From Pelobacter sp. UBA6093 (GTDB taxonomy: Bacteria; Desulfobacterota; Desulfuromonadia; Desulfuromonadales; Syntrophotaleaceae), in NCBI GenBank assembly GCA_002435955.1, contig DIWZ01000032.1, forward strand, positions 195,641-259,640: 64,000 nucleotides of DNA. Reading direction: 5' to 3'. Positions 9,454-18,147 of the stretch are shown piece after piece; the stretch's first letter is position 1; each line of letters opens with the position of its first letter. The notes under the pieces are model-generated. The model was not told where the DNA came from and did not search any database. It saw nothing but the letters and a program-made list of their open reading frames with translations. The position numbers and the translations under genes are program-made.

Positions 9454-9528
9454 TTTGATGGCGTCGCAAACTCGATTGGTCATGCTCGACAGGATCACTC
9501 GGGCATGACTTTTTGCGAAAGCATTAAA
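9454..9528. repeat. Repeat family C, diverged two-armed copy
   Basis: One arm (9454-9470) reads TTTGATGGCGTCGCAAA; the other (9510-9528) is a decayed reverse complement, CTTTTTGCGAAAGCATTAA. The same arm occurs at 22291-22310 at the end of the DUF815 gene. Confidence 0.5.
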
Positions 9529-9628
9529 TGTGATTCTTTCGATTATGGCCAACCGATGGAGCCACCGACGTACTCGAGGAAAAATGAATCCGGCTGTGGT
9601 TTGCTGACTGAAATATGCGGCCAACGCT

Positions 9629-9656
9629 TTGACTTGCCCTGTCTTGCGGCTAGAAT
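9629..9656 (+). promoter_or_regulatory. Putative sigma-70 promoter of the GAF-GGDEF gene
   Basis: TTGACT (9629-9634), a 16-nt spacer and TAGAAT (9651-9656), about 50 nt before the TTG start at 9706. Match to consensus is good (5/6 and 5/6). Confidence 0.5.
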
Positions 9657-9705
9657 TCTAAGGTCCTGATTTGACGGAGACTCACAGCAGCCTGGAGTTT
9701 AAGTT

Positions 9706-11313
9706 TTGAAGAACCCCCTACCAGAAAATCTCAGCGAAATTTTACGCTTCAAAAAACGGATTTCAGCAAAAAACCGTCAACTGCTCATGCTGAAACACCT
9801 TTCTTTGATGCTATCAGAAACAAAGGACGAGGAAACCTTTGTTCACAAGGCGATTCCGTTTATCAAAAAGGCCCTTGAAATAAAAGGCAACTTCATCATC
9901 TACATCGAAATAGACGAAAAACCGAAGTCCGCAATAGGATTGGATGCAGTCACGCTAAAAGACCTTTACGCGAATATCAAAGAGCTGATCACCCCCGAAG
10001 ATTCCCCGGTTGTGGTGGACCTGGCTTCGGAGGAAGCCGGCGACCCGCTGGGATTTTATATCAAGCAGGGATATTCAAAATGCATCATTTCTTCGGTTTA
10101 TGAAAAAGACAAAACGATAGGTTTTCTGGCCATCCCGCAAAAACCGGACTATATCCTGCAGGAGGATGAAAGCCTGTTTATCAGTCATTTGGGCGAAATC
10201 ATTGGGATATTTTTCTCCTATATCATTCTCAAACGGAATCTACAGGATACGAAAACTCAGCTCGAAAACCAGGTTCATGATCTCCAGGCAATATATTCGG
10301 TATCCAAGACCCTTGGTGGGCATTTAGATACAAACGTTATCCTGAATAACGCTTTGGATACGCTGTTATCGCAAGATATCCTGAATATCGAAGCCAAAGG
10401 TGGAATATTTCTGCTTAACGAAGAAACCTCCAAGCTTGAGATGATTTGTCACAGAAATCTCGGAGATCTTATCCTCACGGAAAAAACCATCGAGTTGGGT
10501 TATTGCCTTTGCGGTCGGGCCGCGCAAACCGGCGAAATCATAACGTCATTAAACTGTTTTTCCGACAAACGGCATGACACCCGATTCGAAGCGATGACCC
10601 TTCACGGGCATATTATCATTCCCCTGAAAACGGAGAATGGAATCCTGGGGGTATTGTTTCTCTATTTGCCGGGCAACGTCGAGCCTACAGAAAACCAGAT
10701 CAATTTGCTCACCGCCATCGCCAATCAACTCAGTATTGCCCTCGAAAATGCACGGCTTTACGAAAAAGTTCATCATCTTTCAGTCCACGACCCCCTGACC
10801 AACTTATATAATAAAAAAAGGCTGTTCGACCGCCTCGACGAGGAAATCCGTCGCTCTGAGCGCTCGAACAAGCCTTTCTCAATAGCCATGATCGATATCG
10901 ATAATTTTAAAAACATCAACGATATTTACGGCCATATGGCAGGCGACCTAATTTTGAAGGAATTTTCAAACCTCCTGAAAAACAATGTACGAAAAATCGA
11001 TACGGTAGCCCGGTTTGGGGGGGATGAGTTCTCAATCCTGCTACCTGACACACCGATGGAGAGTAGCGTTACCTTGATGGAAAGGCTGCGATTATCCGTC
11101 GAAAGTTATGCGTTCCCCATCGATGAGCAGGGAAATACCATTTCATTGACGATGAGCACCGGAGTTTCTACCCGATATCCCGCAGACTGCATGGACAAAT
11201 CGGCAATTCTCATAGCAGCCGATAACACGTTATATCAGGCAAAAAAGAACGGCAGGAACCAAGTTTGTCATTCATACGCATCCGAGCATCTTCCACTTGG
11301 TCAGAAAGACTAG
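9706..11313 (+). CDS. Diguanylate cyclase with two GAF-like domains
   Basis: This 535-residue soluble protein probably makes c-di-GMP in response to a cytosolic ligand. An N-terminal GAF-like region (about 25-175) leads through a helical linker to a clearer GAF domain (about 195-345), then the GGDEF domain (about 355-525). The active site reads RFGGDEF near residue 440 and the inhibitory I-site RKID lies five residues upstream, so feedback inhibition is expected. The start is TTG 9706 with GGAG upstream; it begins immediately before a well-behaved hydrophilic N-terminus. The TAG stop is the first triplet of a complete family-A repeat. Confidence 0.9.
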   Translation: MKNPLPENLSEILRFKKRISAKNRQLLMLKHLSLMLSETKDEETFVHKAIPFIKKALEIKGNFIIYIEIDEKPKSAIGLDAVTLKDLYANIKELITPEDSPVVVDLASEEAGDPLGFYIKQGYSKCIISSVYEKDKTIGFLAIPQKPDYILQEDESLFISHLGEIIGIFFSYIILKRNLQDTKTQLENQVHDLQAIYSVSKTLGGHLDTNVILNNALDTLLSQDILNIEAKGGIFLLNEETSKLEMICHRNLGDLILTEKTIELGYCLCGRAAQTGEIITSLNCFSDKRHDTRFEAMTLHGHIIIPLKTENGILGVLFLYLPGNVEPTENQINLLTAIANQLSIALENARLYEKVHHLSVHDPLTNLYNKKRLFDRLDEEIRRSERSNKPFSIAMIDIDNFKNINDIYGHMAGDLILKEFSNLLKNNVRKIDTVARFGGDEFSILLPDTPMESSVTLMERLRLSVESYAFPIDEQGNTISLTMSTGVSTRYPADCMDKSAILIAADNTLYQAKKNGRNQVCHSYASEHLPLGQKD

Positions 11314-11376
11314 GCGTCTATCGGACTATCCGGGCCGAATTTGCAGCCGGCGCATGGATAGTCCGACAGCCTCCTA
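11311..11376. repeat. Repeat family A, complete palindromic copy
   Basis: Arms of about 19 bp, each ending in the TCGGACTATCC / GGATAGTCCGA core, flank an asymmetric centre (GGGCCGAATTTGCAGCCGG). The left end TAG is the stop codon of the diguanylate cyclase. A second copy in inverted orientation lies at 11903-11966, so the ferredoxin gene between them is flanked by inverted copies. It could form a strong hairpin and may act as a terminator. Confidence 0.8.
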
Positions 11377-11412
11377 GATAGGGAAAAAGGGCCGTTTCCG
11401 GATGAAAACTGG

Positions 11413-11589
11413 TTACTCTTCGAGCGAAATGGCACTGTTGGGGCAAGCAGGGATGCAAATACCGTCAAGGTCACATTTTTCATGATCGATGACAGCTTTG
11501 CCATCCTGCAGGGTAATGGCACCCACCGGGCAGGCTCTAACGCAAAGACCTTCGCCGGTACAAAGATTTAGATCGACGATAATTTTCAT
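11413..11589 (-). CDS. Small ferredoxin with both second-position cysteines replaced by acidic residues
   Basis: A 58-residue protein with the fold pattern of bacterial 2[4Fe-4S] ferredoxins, but each motif lacks one Cys. The first reads CTGEGLCVRACP (C10, E13, C16, C20) and the second CDLDGICIPACP (C39, D42, C45, C49). Thus the usual CxxCxxCxxxCP is CxxE/DxxCxxxCP in both halves. In known ferredoxins a single Asp at this position can ligate the cluster or leave a [3Fe-4S] cluster. The codons (GAA, GAC) are two or three substitutions from Cys codons, so this is not a simple sequencing error. GGAG precedes ATG 11589. Redox partner unknown. Confidence 0.82.
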   Translation of the reverse strand: MKIIVDLNLCTGEGLCVRACPVGAITLQDGKAVIDHEKCDLDGICIPACPNSAISLEE

Positions 11590-11978
11590 GACAGCACTCC
11601 GTTTCCTGAAAATAATGATCATCGTAGAAGATGTCGTACATACCGTCAATGGGTATTGCAGAGAATCCTTTCCCGAGATACCTTGACGGGACGTTTTCGC
11701 CCCGCCCCCCGCTTCATCCGTGGCGCCTTCCGGTTTGAACCTGCAGGCCTGAACCGGCGCTCCCTTCGAAGAGCACCACCCTGTTAAAACTGCCTCCAGC
11801 CTGTAGCCCCTTCCAATTCCTGATTGCCAAATCGCACCGCAATGCGTATGTTTTCCTCTTCGAGAAACTATCCGGATTTAGGGATTGCAGAAAATTTCTG
11901 CCAGGAGGCTGTCGGACTATCCATGCGCCTGCTGCAAATTCGGCCCGTATAGTCCGACAGCCTCCCAGGAGATTAATC
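11590..11978. other. Intergenic region
   Basis: 389 bases between the divergent ferredoxin and glycosyltransferase genes. It contains the family-A repeat copy at 11903-11966 and otherwise nothing I can name. Confidence 0.5.
11903..11966. repeat. Repeat family A, complete copy, inverted orientation
   Basis: AGGAGGCTGTCGGACTATCC at the left and its near-complement ending GACAGCCTCCC at the right; the centre is the reverse complement of the 11311 copy (CTGCAAATTCGGCCC). The right end merges with AGGAG, which serves as SD of the glycosyltransferase at 11979. Confidence 0.8.
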
Positions 11979-13007
11979 GTGCGCATCTTGACAGTCACCC
12001 CGGCCCAACCACGCACGACAGGTAACTGGGTATCGGCACTTCGCCAACAGAAAGGTCTGGAAGCCCTCGGCCACCACGTCCATATTGCCGAAGCCGGGGA
12101 ATCCATCCAGGATCTGGAAAATGAAACGGAAGACTTCGTACCCGATGTTGTGAACGTACTGCATGCCTATCGCTGTGGCCGGCAGTGGCTGGCGTGCAGA
12201 CAGTCCGATCGCATCCCCCTGGTCGTCACCCTGACAGGCACTGACGTCAATCACGGGCTTGCGAATCCGGAACAAGGACCAACCATCCTGACTGTCCTTG
12301 AACGGGCCGAAGCGATCATTACCATTAACGCCTTGACCACTACGGAATTACAAAGGGATTACCCCGGACTGGCTTCGCGCCTGCATCATGTACCGCCGGC
12401 TCTGGATTGCGGTCACGCCCCGCATGCCCTGCGCCATGGACTCGGTATTCAACGGGAATGCGTGCTGTTCCTGCATCCGGCGGGGATTCGCCCCGTCAAA
12501 GCGAATCTGGAACTGCTGGAGATGTTTGAACCGGTTGCCGCTGCACATTCACCGTGCCGGCTGGTATTTTGCGGTCCCATACTTGATATTGATTATGGAC
12601 ACCGCTTTTTGCAGGGCGTTAAGAGTCGTCCATGGGCACGTTATGCGGGAGAGATCCCCGTAATCGCCATGCCCGCCGCCATGCAGGAAGCCGACGTAGT
12701 GCTCAACAACTCGGTCAGCGAGGGCTTTTCCAACGCCCTGCATGAAGCGGCCTGGCTTGGAACACCTGTATTGGCCAGGAATATTCCCGGCAACATGGTT
12801 GCTTTTGAATCAGGCCGGCAGGGTTTGTTGTATGACACGCCGCACAGTTTTGTTCAACAGGCCATCACCCTGGCGCGTGACCCGGAGTTGCGCCGCCGGC
12901 TTTCGCAACCGAAGCGCAGGGTTCGCTCACTGATGGAAGAAGCGCTTCAACTCGAAAAAATTTTCTTGGCACTATCAATGCACTGCGCGGTTGGTCCTGG
13001 CTTTTAA
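11979..13007 (+). CDS. GT4-type (GT-B fold) glycosyltransferase
   Basis: A 342-residue GT-B glycosyltransferase. The N-terminal half has RILTVTPAQPRTTGNWVSAL, a LHAYRCG segment and PLVVTLTGTDVN; the C-terminal nucleotide-sugar half has FLHPAGIRPVKANLELL and the acceptor-site signature NNSVSEGFSNALHEA with the EGF..A..E core typical of GT4. The LHAxR and LTGTD features recall the TIGR04348 group, which includes the selenosugar synthase SenB; that is only a resemblance and no senA or senC is adjacent. The start is GTG 11979 with AGGAG contributed by the end of the preceding repeat. The stop overlaps the convergent MATE stop by 3 nt. Confidence 0.8.
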   Translation: MRILTVTPAQPRTTGNWVSALRQQKGLEALGHHVHIAEAGESIQDLENETEDFVPDVVNVLHAYRCGRQWLACRQSDRIPLVVTLTGTDVNHGLANPEQGPTILTVLERAEAIITINALTTTELQRDYPGLASRLHHVPPALDCGHAPHALRHGLGIQRECVLFLHPAGIRPVKANLELLEMFEPVAAAHSPCRLVFCGPILDIDYGHRFLQGVKSRPWARYAGEIPVIAMPAAMQEADVVLNNSVSEGFSNALHEAAWLGTPVLARNIPGNMVAFESGRQGLLYDTPHSFVQQAITLARDPELRRRLSQPKRRVRSLMEEALQLEKIFLALSMHCAVGPGF

Positions 13008-14392
13008 TTCCGCTCGTTTGGCTGCTGTCTGCGTTGAACCCGATGTAACCGTACGCCCAGCAATACAGCCGAAACACTCAGTCCGACAATAAGGCTTATC
13101 CAGAACCCTGTCGCTCCCATGGGATGGCCCCAAACAGAGGTCAGCGCAAGACTGTAGCCAAGAGGCATCGCAATCCCCCAGAAAGCGATCAGAATCAACA
13201 GCAGAGGCATGCGGGTATCCTTATAGCCCCGCAGGGCCGCCACAGCACTGACCTGATACGCATCGGACACCTGATAAAGCGCGTTGAGATAGAGCAGCCC
13301 AACGGCAATGGCAACCACTTGGCTGTCATTGGTATAGAGGCTGGCGATCTGTTCGGCAAAGAGCATAGTGAGACAGGCTGTCAAAACTGCAACCAGAGAA
13401 TTAACCACCAGGCCTACCTGGCTTACGCGATGGGCCTGATCGAAACGCTTGCTACCGACCGCATGCCCCACACGAATGGTTATGGCGCTGGCAATACTCA
13501 AAGGGACCATAAACACCGTGGCGGAATAATTAAGGGTAATCTGATGTGAAGCGACAACCAGCGCCCCCAGAGGCGCGAGAAACAGGGCAATCAATGCAAA
13601 GACACTCGATTCGACCAGCAAAGAACACCCGATAGGCCAGCCGAGCCTGAGAATTTGCATGGCGCCTTCCTGTCCGCAGGGCCGGCCGAAATCAAAACAA
13701 TGTGTGGCGGCATAAGTCCTGCCTCGCAAAATAGTCATCACCATGCAGCCACACATGAACCATAGAGTAATTGCCGAAGCCCAGCCGCATCCGACGCCGC
13801 CAAGGGCGGGAAATCCAAGCTTGCCATGGATTAAAACATAATTGGCGGCAACATTGACCGGCAAGCTGGCCACCCCGATGAGCATACTGGGACGCACCAA
13901 CCCCAATCCTTCACTGAGATTGCGCAGCAGAAAAAAGACAGCCGCGGCCGGCAGTCCCCAGGCGATAGCCTTAAGGTAACGTGAGGCAATCAAAGAGACC
14001 TCGGGCACAACCTCCATCATGGTAAAGACCGTGTCGGCATGCCCCAGCAGCAGCATAGCCACCACCACCATCGGCAAAGCTACCAGTGTACCGCGTCGCA
14101 CCAAAGGCCCGGTTTCGGCGGTATGTCCCGAGCCGTGCAGTTGCGCAACCATCGGTGTGATCGCCAGCAAAACTCCGTAAAGAAACAGAGAAACAGGAAT
14201 CCACAGACTGCCCCCGACAGCCACCCCGGCAAGATCGGTAGCACTCACCCGGCCGGCCATCACCGTATCGGTAAAAGCAAGAGCCTGTTGCGCCAGATGA
14301 GCCGTCAAGATAGGGCCTGCGAGCAGCATCAGGGCGCGCCCTTCAATTTTCAAACGTTGAAAACGCGCAAAGTCCAAAGAAAAAAACGGCAT
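13004..14392 (-). CDS. MATE-family efflux protein (NorM/YdhE type)
   Basis: A 462-residue membrane protein with the 12-helix pattern of multidrug and toxin extrusion transporters, which expel cationic compounds using Na+ or H+. Family features include GPILTAHLAQQALAFTDTVM near the N-terminus, the PVNVAANYVLIHGKLGFPAL segment with its conserved NY, and the repeated second half from about residue 230. GAGG lies 6 nt before ATG 14392. It is monocistronic, with its 3' end touching the glycosyltransferase gene tail to tail. Substrate not predictable. Confidence 0.9.
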   Translation of the reverse strand: MPFFSLDFARFQRLKIEGRALMLLAGPILTAHLAQQALAFTDTVMAGRVSATDLAGVAVGGSLWIPVSLFLYGVLLAITPMVAQLHGSGHTAETGPLVRRGTLVALPMVVVAMLLLGHADTVFTMMEVVPEVSLIASRYLKAIAWGLPAAAVFFLLRNLSEGLGLVRPSMLIGVASLPVNVAANYVLIHGKLGFPALGGVGCGWASAITLWFMCGCMVMTILRGRTYAATHCFDFGRPCGQEGAMQILRLGWPIGCSLLVESSVFALIALFLAPLGALVVASHQITLNYSATVFMVPLSIASAITIRVGHAVGSKRFDQAHRVSQVGLVVNSLVAVLTACLTMLFAEQIASLYTNDSQVVAIAVGLLYLNALYQVSDAYQVSAVAALRGYKDTRMPLLLILIAFWGIAMPLGYSLALTSVWGHPMGATGFWISLIVGLSVSAVLLGVRLHRVQRRQQPNERN

Positions 14393-14762
14393 ATATCCTC
14401 AATAACCAAAGGTTTTCTGTCGCAAAGCCCTCCTGCGTCAGCAACCCAGGTCAATACTTGTCTATCGGAGAACCAGCCCAAAAGGCAGAAACTGCCTGCA
14501 ACCTGTTAACAAATCTTACCGGGATGGTTAAAAAACGAAGACTACACGAGATCGCGCATGGCAGATATGTTTTTTATCGGCTTTCAGGCCAGGGCAGTTC
14601 TTCGTGGGAATGTGTTGTAATATCGTTAAACAACGCAAGAAACATAGCTGAAACCAACAGAATACAGGGACGAGGGCCATGGGCGCAGCGACATAGCACT
14701 TTATTGCAGCAAACCAGGAAAACGACTGAAAAAGGGATGTGCAGGAGGGGGGATTATGCGTG
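14393..14762. other. Intergenic region, nothing recognised
   Basis: 370 bases between the MATE start and the ferredoxin stop. Small frames here have no homology, SD or codon bias; I see no repeat or RNA. Confidence 0.4.
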
Positions 14763-15047
14763 TCAACAACAGAGATCGTTTACAATTTTTCGATAACAGG
14801 GGAAATTTTTACTTAATTTTCCGGTTATTTCGTTCTTGCAGACACTATAAACACTGATTGCCAGGTCTGGACATATACTTGCACAGAATGCACAACCAGC
14901 ACAGTTGCCTTCCTCAGCGAAAACAGCGACGGGAAGATGTTCGTCATTTTCTGCTCTACTTAGGACAAGCAAGTTCCTTGGGCATGAAATAGTACAAAGC
15001 CCGCAGCCTTTACACTTGGAACGATCTATTTCGATATGAGCAAACAT
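14763..15047 (-). CDS. 2[4Fe-4S] ferredoxin, KorD/VorD-like (orphan)
   Basis: A 94-residue protein with two intact motifs: CKGCGLCTISCP (from residue 12) and CAGCAFCASICP (from about 49). Spacing and the sequence between them resemble the delta subunit of 2-oxoacid:ferredoxin oxidoreductases (KorD/VorD). Those genes are normally followed by alpha, beta and gamma subunit genes; here none is nearby, so it is an orphan. The last 27 residues after the second cluster form an atypical basic, Cys-containing tail (PCYRK...DLCC), suggesting that the original C-terminus was replaced. AGGA precedes ATG 15047. Confidence 0.75.
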   Translation of the reverse strand: MFAHIEIDRSKCKGCGLCTISCPRNLLVLSRAENDEHLPVAVFAEEGNCAGCAFCASICPDLAISVYSVCKNEITGKLSKNFPCYRKIVNDLCC

Positions 15048-15254
15048 TGATTTGTCCTGGCCAAAATTAGTTTATGCGCAATCTTCTCAAACCTACCAAG
15101 CATTTTAACTTGAGTCAACATTTTACATAATTACGAGATATCTCAATAAAACTCAAATATAGTAATTACATAACTACTGTAAATTCCAGGCATGGATGAA
15201 TTTGCAATCTACAATATTCACAAGAACCTTCCTCGCAAAACTCATGAAACACTA

Positions 15255-16457
15255 TCAGATCCCATATCCCTGCAAACCTTTTGTCCACATGCGCACCTGG
15301 TTTCGTCCACAGTTTTTTGCCTCATAAAGTGCTCGATCCGCCAGTTCAACCAGATTTTCGATCGAAGATTGCTGCCCGGACGGCAGGGTTGCATGCCCCA
15401 CGCTGGCGGTAACAATTTCCTCCCCCCGGCCTGCGGGTATGTTCGCAGATGCGATGTATTCCAAGATTCTACGACCTATTTTTTCAGCGATATCGGCGGA
15501 TGTATTGGGCAGCAATATTGCGAATTCCTCCCCCCCATATCGACATGGCGTATCACACTGACGGACAGTGTCACCGATTATCCCGGCCACCAGTGCCAAA
15601 ACTTGATCACCGACCACATGCCCGAAATGGTCGTTGATTTCCTTGAAGTGGTCGATATCGATCAACATGAGACTCACCTCCTGCCCAGCCTTGCTTGACG
15701 GCCCCAATTCTCTGGCCAATACGGAAAAAAAGTGCCGCCGATTGGGCAGACCGGTCAGTGAGTCCTGAAGCGACAACATATGAGCCTTTTCACGCTGCTG
15801 GTCAACATCGGACAGGGCCTGGTACAAGCGATCGGACTGATCCTGAATGGTGAATTTATGAATAAATTCTTTTCTCTGGGACAGCTCCATGGAGTAACAA
15901 GCAAACATTCCGCCAATATTGAAAAAAAAGAAAATAAAAATATTATTTAAAAAAATAGCCAACGGTGTATCAGTAAACAAAATGGCAACCACGACATACA
16001 GACCAAACACCCCCCATGAGAGGATATTCGAGACCACCTGTTGTGGTTCGAAAACATAATAAAACAGACAACATAACATCAAACAACCATAATAAAGGTG
16101 ATTCCCGGGCGAGGGCGCCTGGGCTATCAGGAAGAGCATGCCTCCTCCTGCGGCAAAACCATTTATCAACGAAATTGATGTCCAGTATTTTCGATATACA
16201 GGCTTACCAACCAGACAATATGTTGCAATAAGCATCGGACATACAACAAAGAATCGGACAAAGGCACATAGTCTTATATTGTCTGCAATTAGAAACCAAT
16301 CAAGAATAAAAAATATTGCGTATAAAAATGTTCCGCCGAGATAAATCAATCTTGGAACAAAAAGATTACTGAATACGACATCCTGCAAAAACCTGTTTTC
16401 AAGGTTTTTGTCTGAAAATTTCAGCGTTATACCCATGCTAAAATCATCAACATGCAT
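15255..16457 (-). CDS. Membrane diguanylate cyclase
   Basis: A 400-residue c-di-GMP synthase. About six hydrophobic helices occupy residues 30-195 (not a named sensor that I recognise), then a short coiled linker (DVDQQREKAH) and a GGDEF domain. The active site is RYGGEEF near residue 307, with I-site RQCD five residues upstream. I chose ATG 16457 because GGGGGTG lies 6-7 nt upstream; a GTG 18 bases earlier lacks an SD. The low-GC N-terminal membrane region contrasts with the GGDEF part. Confidence 0.9.
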   Translation of the reverse strand: MHVDDFSMGITLKFSDKNLENRFLQDVVFSNLFVPRLIYLGGTFLYAIFFILDWFLIADNIRLCAFVRFFVVCPMLIATYCLVGKPVYRKYWTSISLINGFAAGGGMLFLIAQAPSPGNHLYYGCLMLCCLFYYVFEPQQVVSNILSWGVFGLYVVVAILFTDTPLAIFLNNIFIFFFFNIGGMFACYSMELSQRKEFIHKFTIQDQSDRLYQALSDVDQQREKAHMLSLQDSLTGLPNRRHFFSVLARELGPSSKAGQEVSLMLIDIDHFKEINDHFGHVVGDQVLALVAGIIGDTVRQCDTPCRYGGEEFAILLPNTSADIAEKIGRRILEYIASANIPAGRGEEIVTASVGHATLPSGQQSSIENLVELADRALYEAKNCGRNQVRMWTKGLQGYGI

Positions 16458-16484
16458 TACACACCCCCAAAGCACGTACCCGAG

Positions 16485-16528
16485 CTAGTGTCCATCCGGA
16501 AACTTTGGATGGTCACAGTGACGTTTTT
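16485..16528. repeat. Repeat family B, single arm
   Basis: CTAGTGTCCATCCGGAAAC followed by TTTGGATGGTCACAGTGACG matches the right half (as reverse complement) of the complete family-B element at 60339-60420. It lies directly upstream of the membrane diguanylate cyclase. Confidence 0.55.
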
Positions 16529-16704
16529 AACTTGGGAACGGTGAATTCAATTTGCAAGTGCACCACTCCTAGCTTCCACGACCTACCATAACGCAAGGAC
16601 TTCTCCTGAAAATCATCCGGATATTTTCATTCGGTCCCGATGGAAATACCGCCATCGTATTGCAAAAAGGTCAAAGGCATTCGTAAAATTTCAAGGCTCC
16701 GACT

Positions 16705-16732
16705 AAAAAAGGCCGCCCTGAAGGCGGCCTTT
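16705..16732 (-). terminator. Rho-independent terminator of the aldolase gene
   Basis: Perfect 10-bp stem AAAGGCCGCC (16708-16717) / GGCGGCCTTT (16723-16732) with loop CTGAA. On the minus strand it is followed by a run of six T, 23 bases after the fba stop. Confidence 0.9.
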
Positions 16733-16754
16733 ACCATAAATCAGTTTCACCGAA

Positions 16755-17738
16755 TCACGAAACCCTGCCGGCGCTACCGACCACATTGCGGTTTTTATGG
16801 GTAATCAGATCGATCAGTTCCTGGCGTCCCGCTCCGAGATATGTCCGCGGATCGAACTCCTTGGGGTTGTTGGCCAGATATTCCCGCACTTTGGCGGTCA
16901 TTGCCAACCGACCGTCGGAGTCGATATTGATCTTACAAACGGCGCTGGCAGCGGCACAACGCAACTGTTCCTCGGAAACGCCCACCGCCCCCTCCAGATT
17001 GCCGCCATAGCGATTGATCAACTCCACGTAGGCGGGTACCACACTGGAGGCTCCGTGCAGTACGATGGGAAACCCGGGAATGCGTTCCTCAACTTCCGTG
17101 AGAATATCAAAACGCAGCGGCGGTGGCTCCTCCCCCGGCTTTACCTTGAATTTATAGGCTCCATGGCTGGTTCCGATGGAGATAGCTAGAGAATCAACGC
17201 CGGTCTTACTGACGAAATCCTCAACTTCCTCAGGCTTTGTGTACGTTGAATATTCGGCGACGACCTCATCCTCGATGCCGGCCAGCACACCGAGTTCCCC
17301 CTCAACGGTAACGTCATGGGCATGGGCATATTCGACGACCTTGCGGGTCAGGGCAACATTGTCATCGTAAGAAAGGTGGGACCCGTCGATCATAACCGAT
17401 GAAAAGCCGGATTCTATGCAGGACTGGCACAACTCGAACGAATCACCGTGGTCGAGGTGCAGGGCGACGGGGATCTCAGACCCTTTTTCGCGCGCCATGC
17501 GCACAGCACCCATGGCCATATAGCGCAGCATGGTCTCGTTGGCGTAATTGCGAGCCCCCTTGCTGACCTGAATGATGACTGGCGAGGCAGTAGCCGCACA
17601 GGCCTGGATGATGGCTTGCAGCTGTTCAAGATTATTAAAATTGTAAGCGGGTACAGCATAGCCTCCGGCCATTGCCTTATTGAACATGTCTCGGGTATTA
17701 ACCAACCCCAATTCCCGGTAATGGGTTCCATCCGCCAT
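16755..17738 (-). CDS. fba: Class II fructose-bisphosphate aldolase
   Basis: This 327-residue enzyme interconverts fructose-1,6-bisphosphate with DHAP and glyceraldehyde-3-phosphate in glycolysis/gluconeogenesis. Class II signatures are clear: HLDHGDSFE with the zinc and catalytic residues, VEGELGVLAG, the phosphate/zinc segment SIGTSHGAYK and LHGASSV, and NIDSDGR near the C-terminus. Start ATG 17738 has AGGAGG upstream. It is divergent from gap (18148), the next enzyme of the pathway, with a 409-base shared control region between them. It ends in a strong terminator. Confidence 0.95.
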   Translation of the reverse strand: MADGTHYRELGLVNTRDMFNKAMAGGYAVPAYNFNNLEQLQAIIQACAATASPVIIQVSKGARNYANETMLRYMAMGAVRMAREKGSEIPVALHLDHGDSFELCQSCIESGFSSVMIDGSHLSYDDNVALTRKVVEYAHAHDVTVEGELGVLAGIEDEVVAEYSTYTKPEEVEDFVSKTGVDSLAISIGTSHGAYKFKVKPGEEPPPLRFDILTEVEERIPGFPIVLHGASSVVPAYVELINRYGGNLEGAVGVSEEQLRCAAASAVCKINIDSDGRLAMTAKVREYLANNPKEFDPRTYLGAGRQELIDLITHKNRNVVGSAGRVS

Positions 17739-18147
17739 AACCTGCAGCCTCCTAGTCGGTGTTGTGATTCGAAACGCGCCCCGGTCGGATTACTTGTGCT
17801 CCTTTTTTGCAGTATCCAGATCGAGTAAAAAGTACCAGAAACTACCAACAAATGATTGAAAAGGCAAGTCACTTGGTTTAGAATAAGAAGGTTTTAAACA
17901 GCCGCCAAAGCGTACGTATCAAGGGCTGCATACCGAGTGGTGCAAATCTCGTATATGGCACCTTCTGCGCCGCCTGCCTACCGGATAATCCTGGTGTTAA
18001 TAAATAAGCAGTTATGGGTGCGAAGTCCAGCTTAAAGTCGCCCGCCGGATGTAAAAGGCGTTGAAATGGCGTGTCTGTTTCTATAGGATAAACGCCTATT
18101 TTTTAACCGTCGGTTCGATTAAAATCGAACCTTGGAAGGGAGCAGAT
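17739..18147. other. Divergent control region fba / gap
   Basis: 409 bases with no convincing gene. It must hold both promoters. A perfect inverted repeat lies at 18112-18131. A GG-N10-GC pair near 17955-17968 (TGGCAC...GC) resembles a sigma-54 element, but I would not call it. Confidence 0.45.
18112..18131 (+). promoter_or_regulatory. Perfect 8-bp inverted repeat before the gap SD
   Basis: GGTTCGAT-TAAA-ATCGAACC ends 2 bases before the GGAAGGGAG SD of gap. It could be an operator for a repressor or an mRNA hairpin that protects or controls the 5' end. Confidence 0.5.

Larger units (their letters stand above)
9375..9705. other. Intergenic region with decayed repeat and promoter
   Basis: This 331-base stretch holds the SD of the 64-aa gene, a diverged family-C repeat (9454-9528) and a sigma-70-like promoter (9629-9656) for the diguanylate cyclase. 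A frame on the minus strand crosses it but has no homology or SD; I see no further gene. Confidence 0.5.

Noticed and set aside
9367..9624. 85-codon minus-strand frame overlapping the SD of the 64-aa gene
   Set aside because: It runs through a decayed repeat and a promoter, and lacks its own SD.
14458..14796. 112-codon plus-strand frame between MATE and ferredoxin genes
   Set aside because: No SD, irregular composition, and it runs into the antisense of the ferredoxin gene.
17950..17970. Possible sigma-54 promoter upstream of gap
   Set aside because: GG-N10-GC spacing is right but the flanking match to TGGCAC-N5-TTGC is poor, and such matches are frequent by chance.
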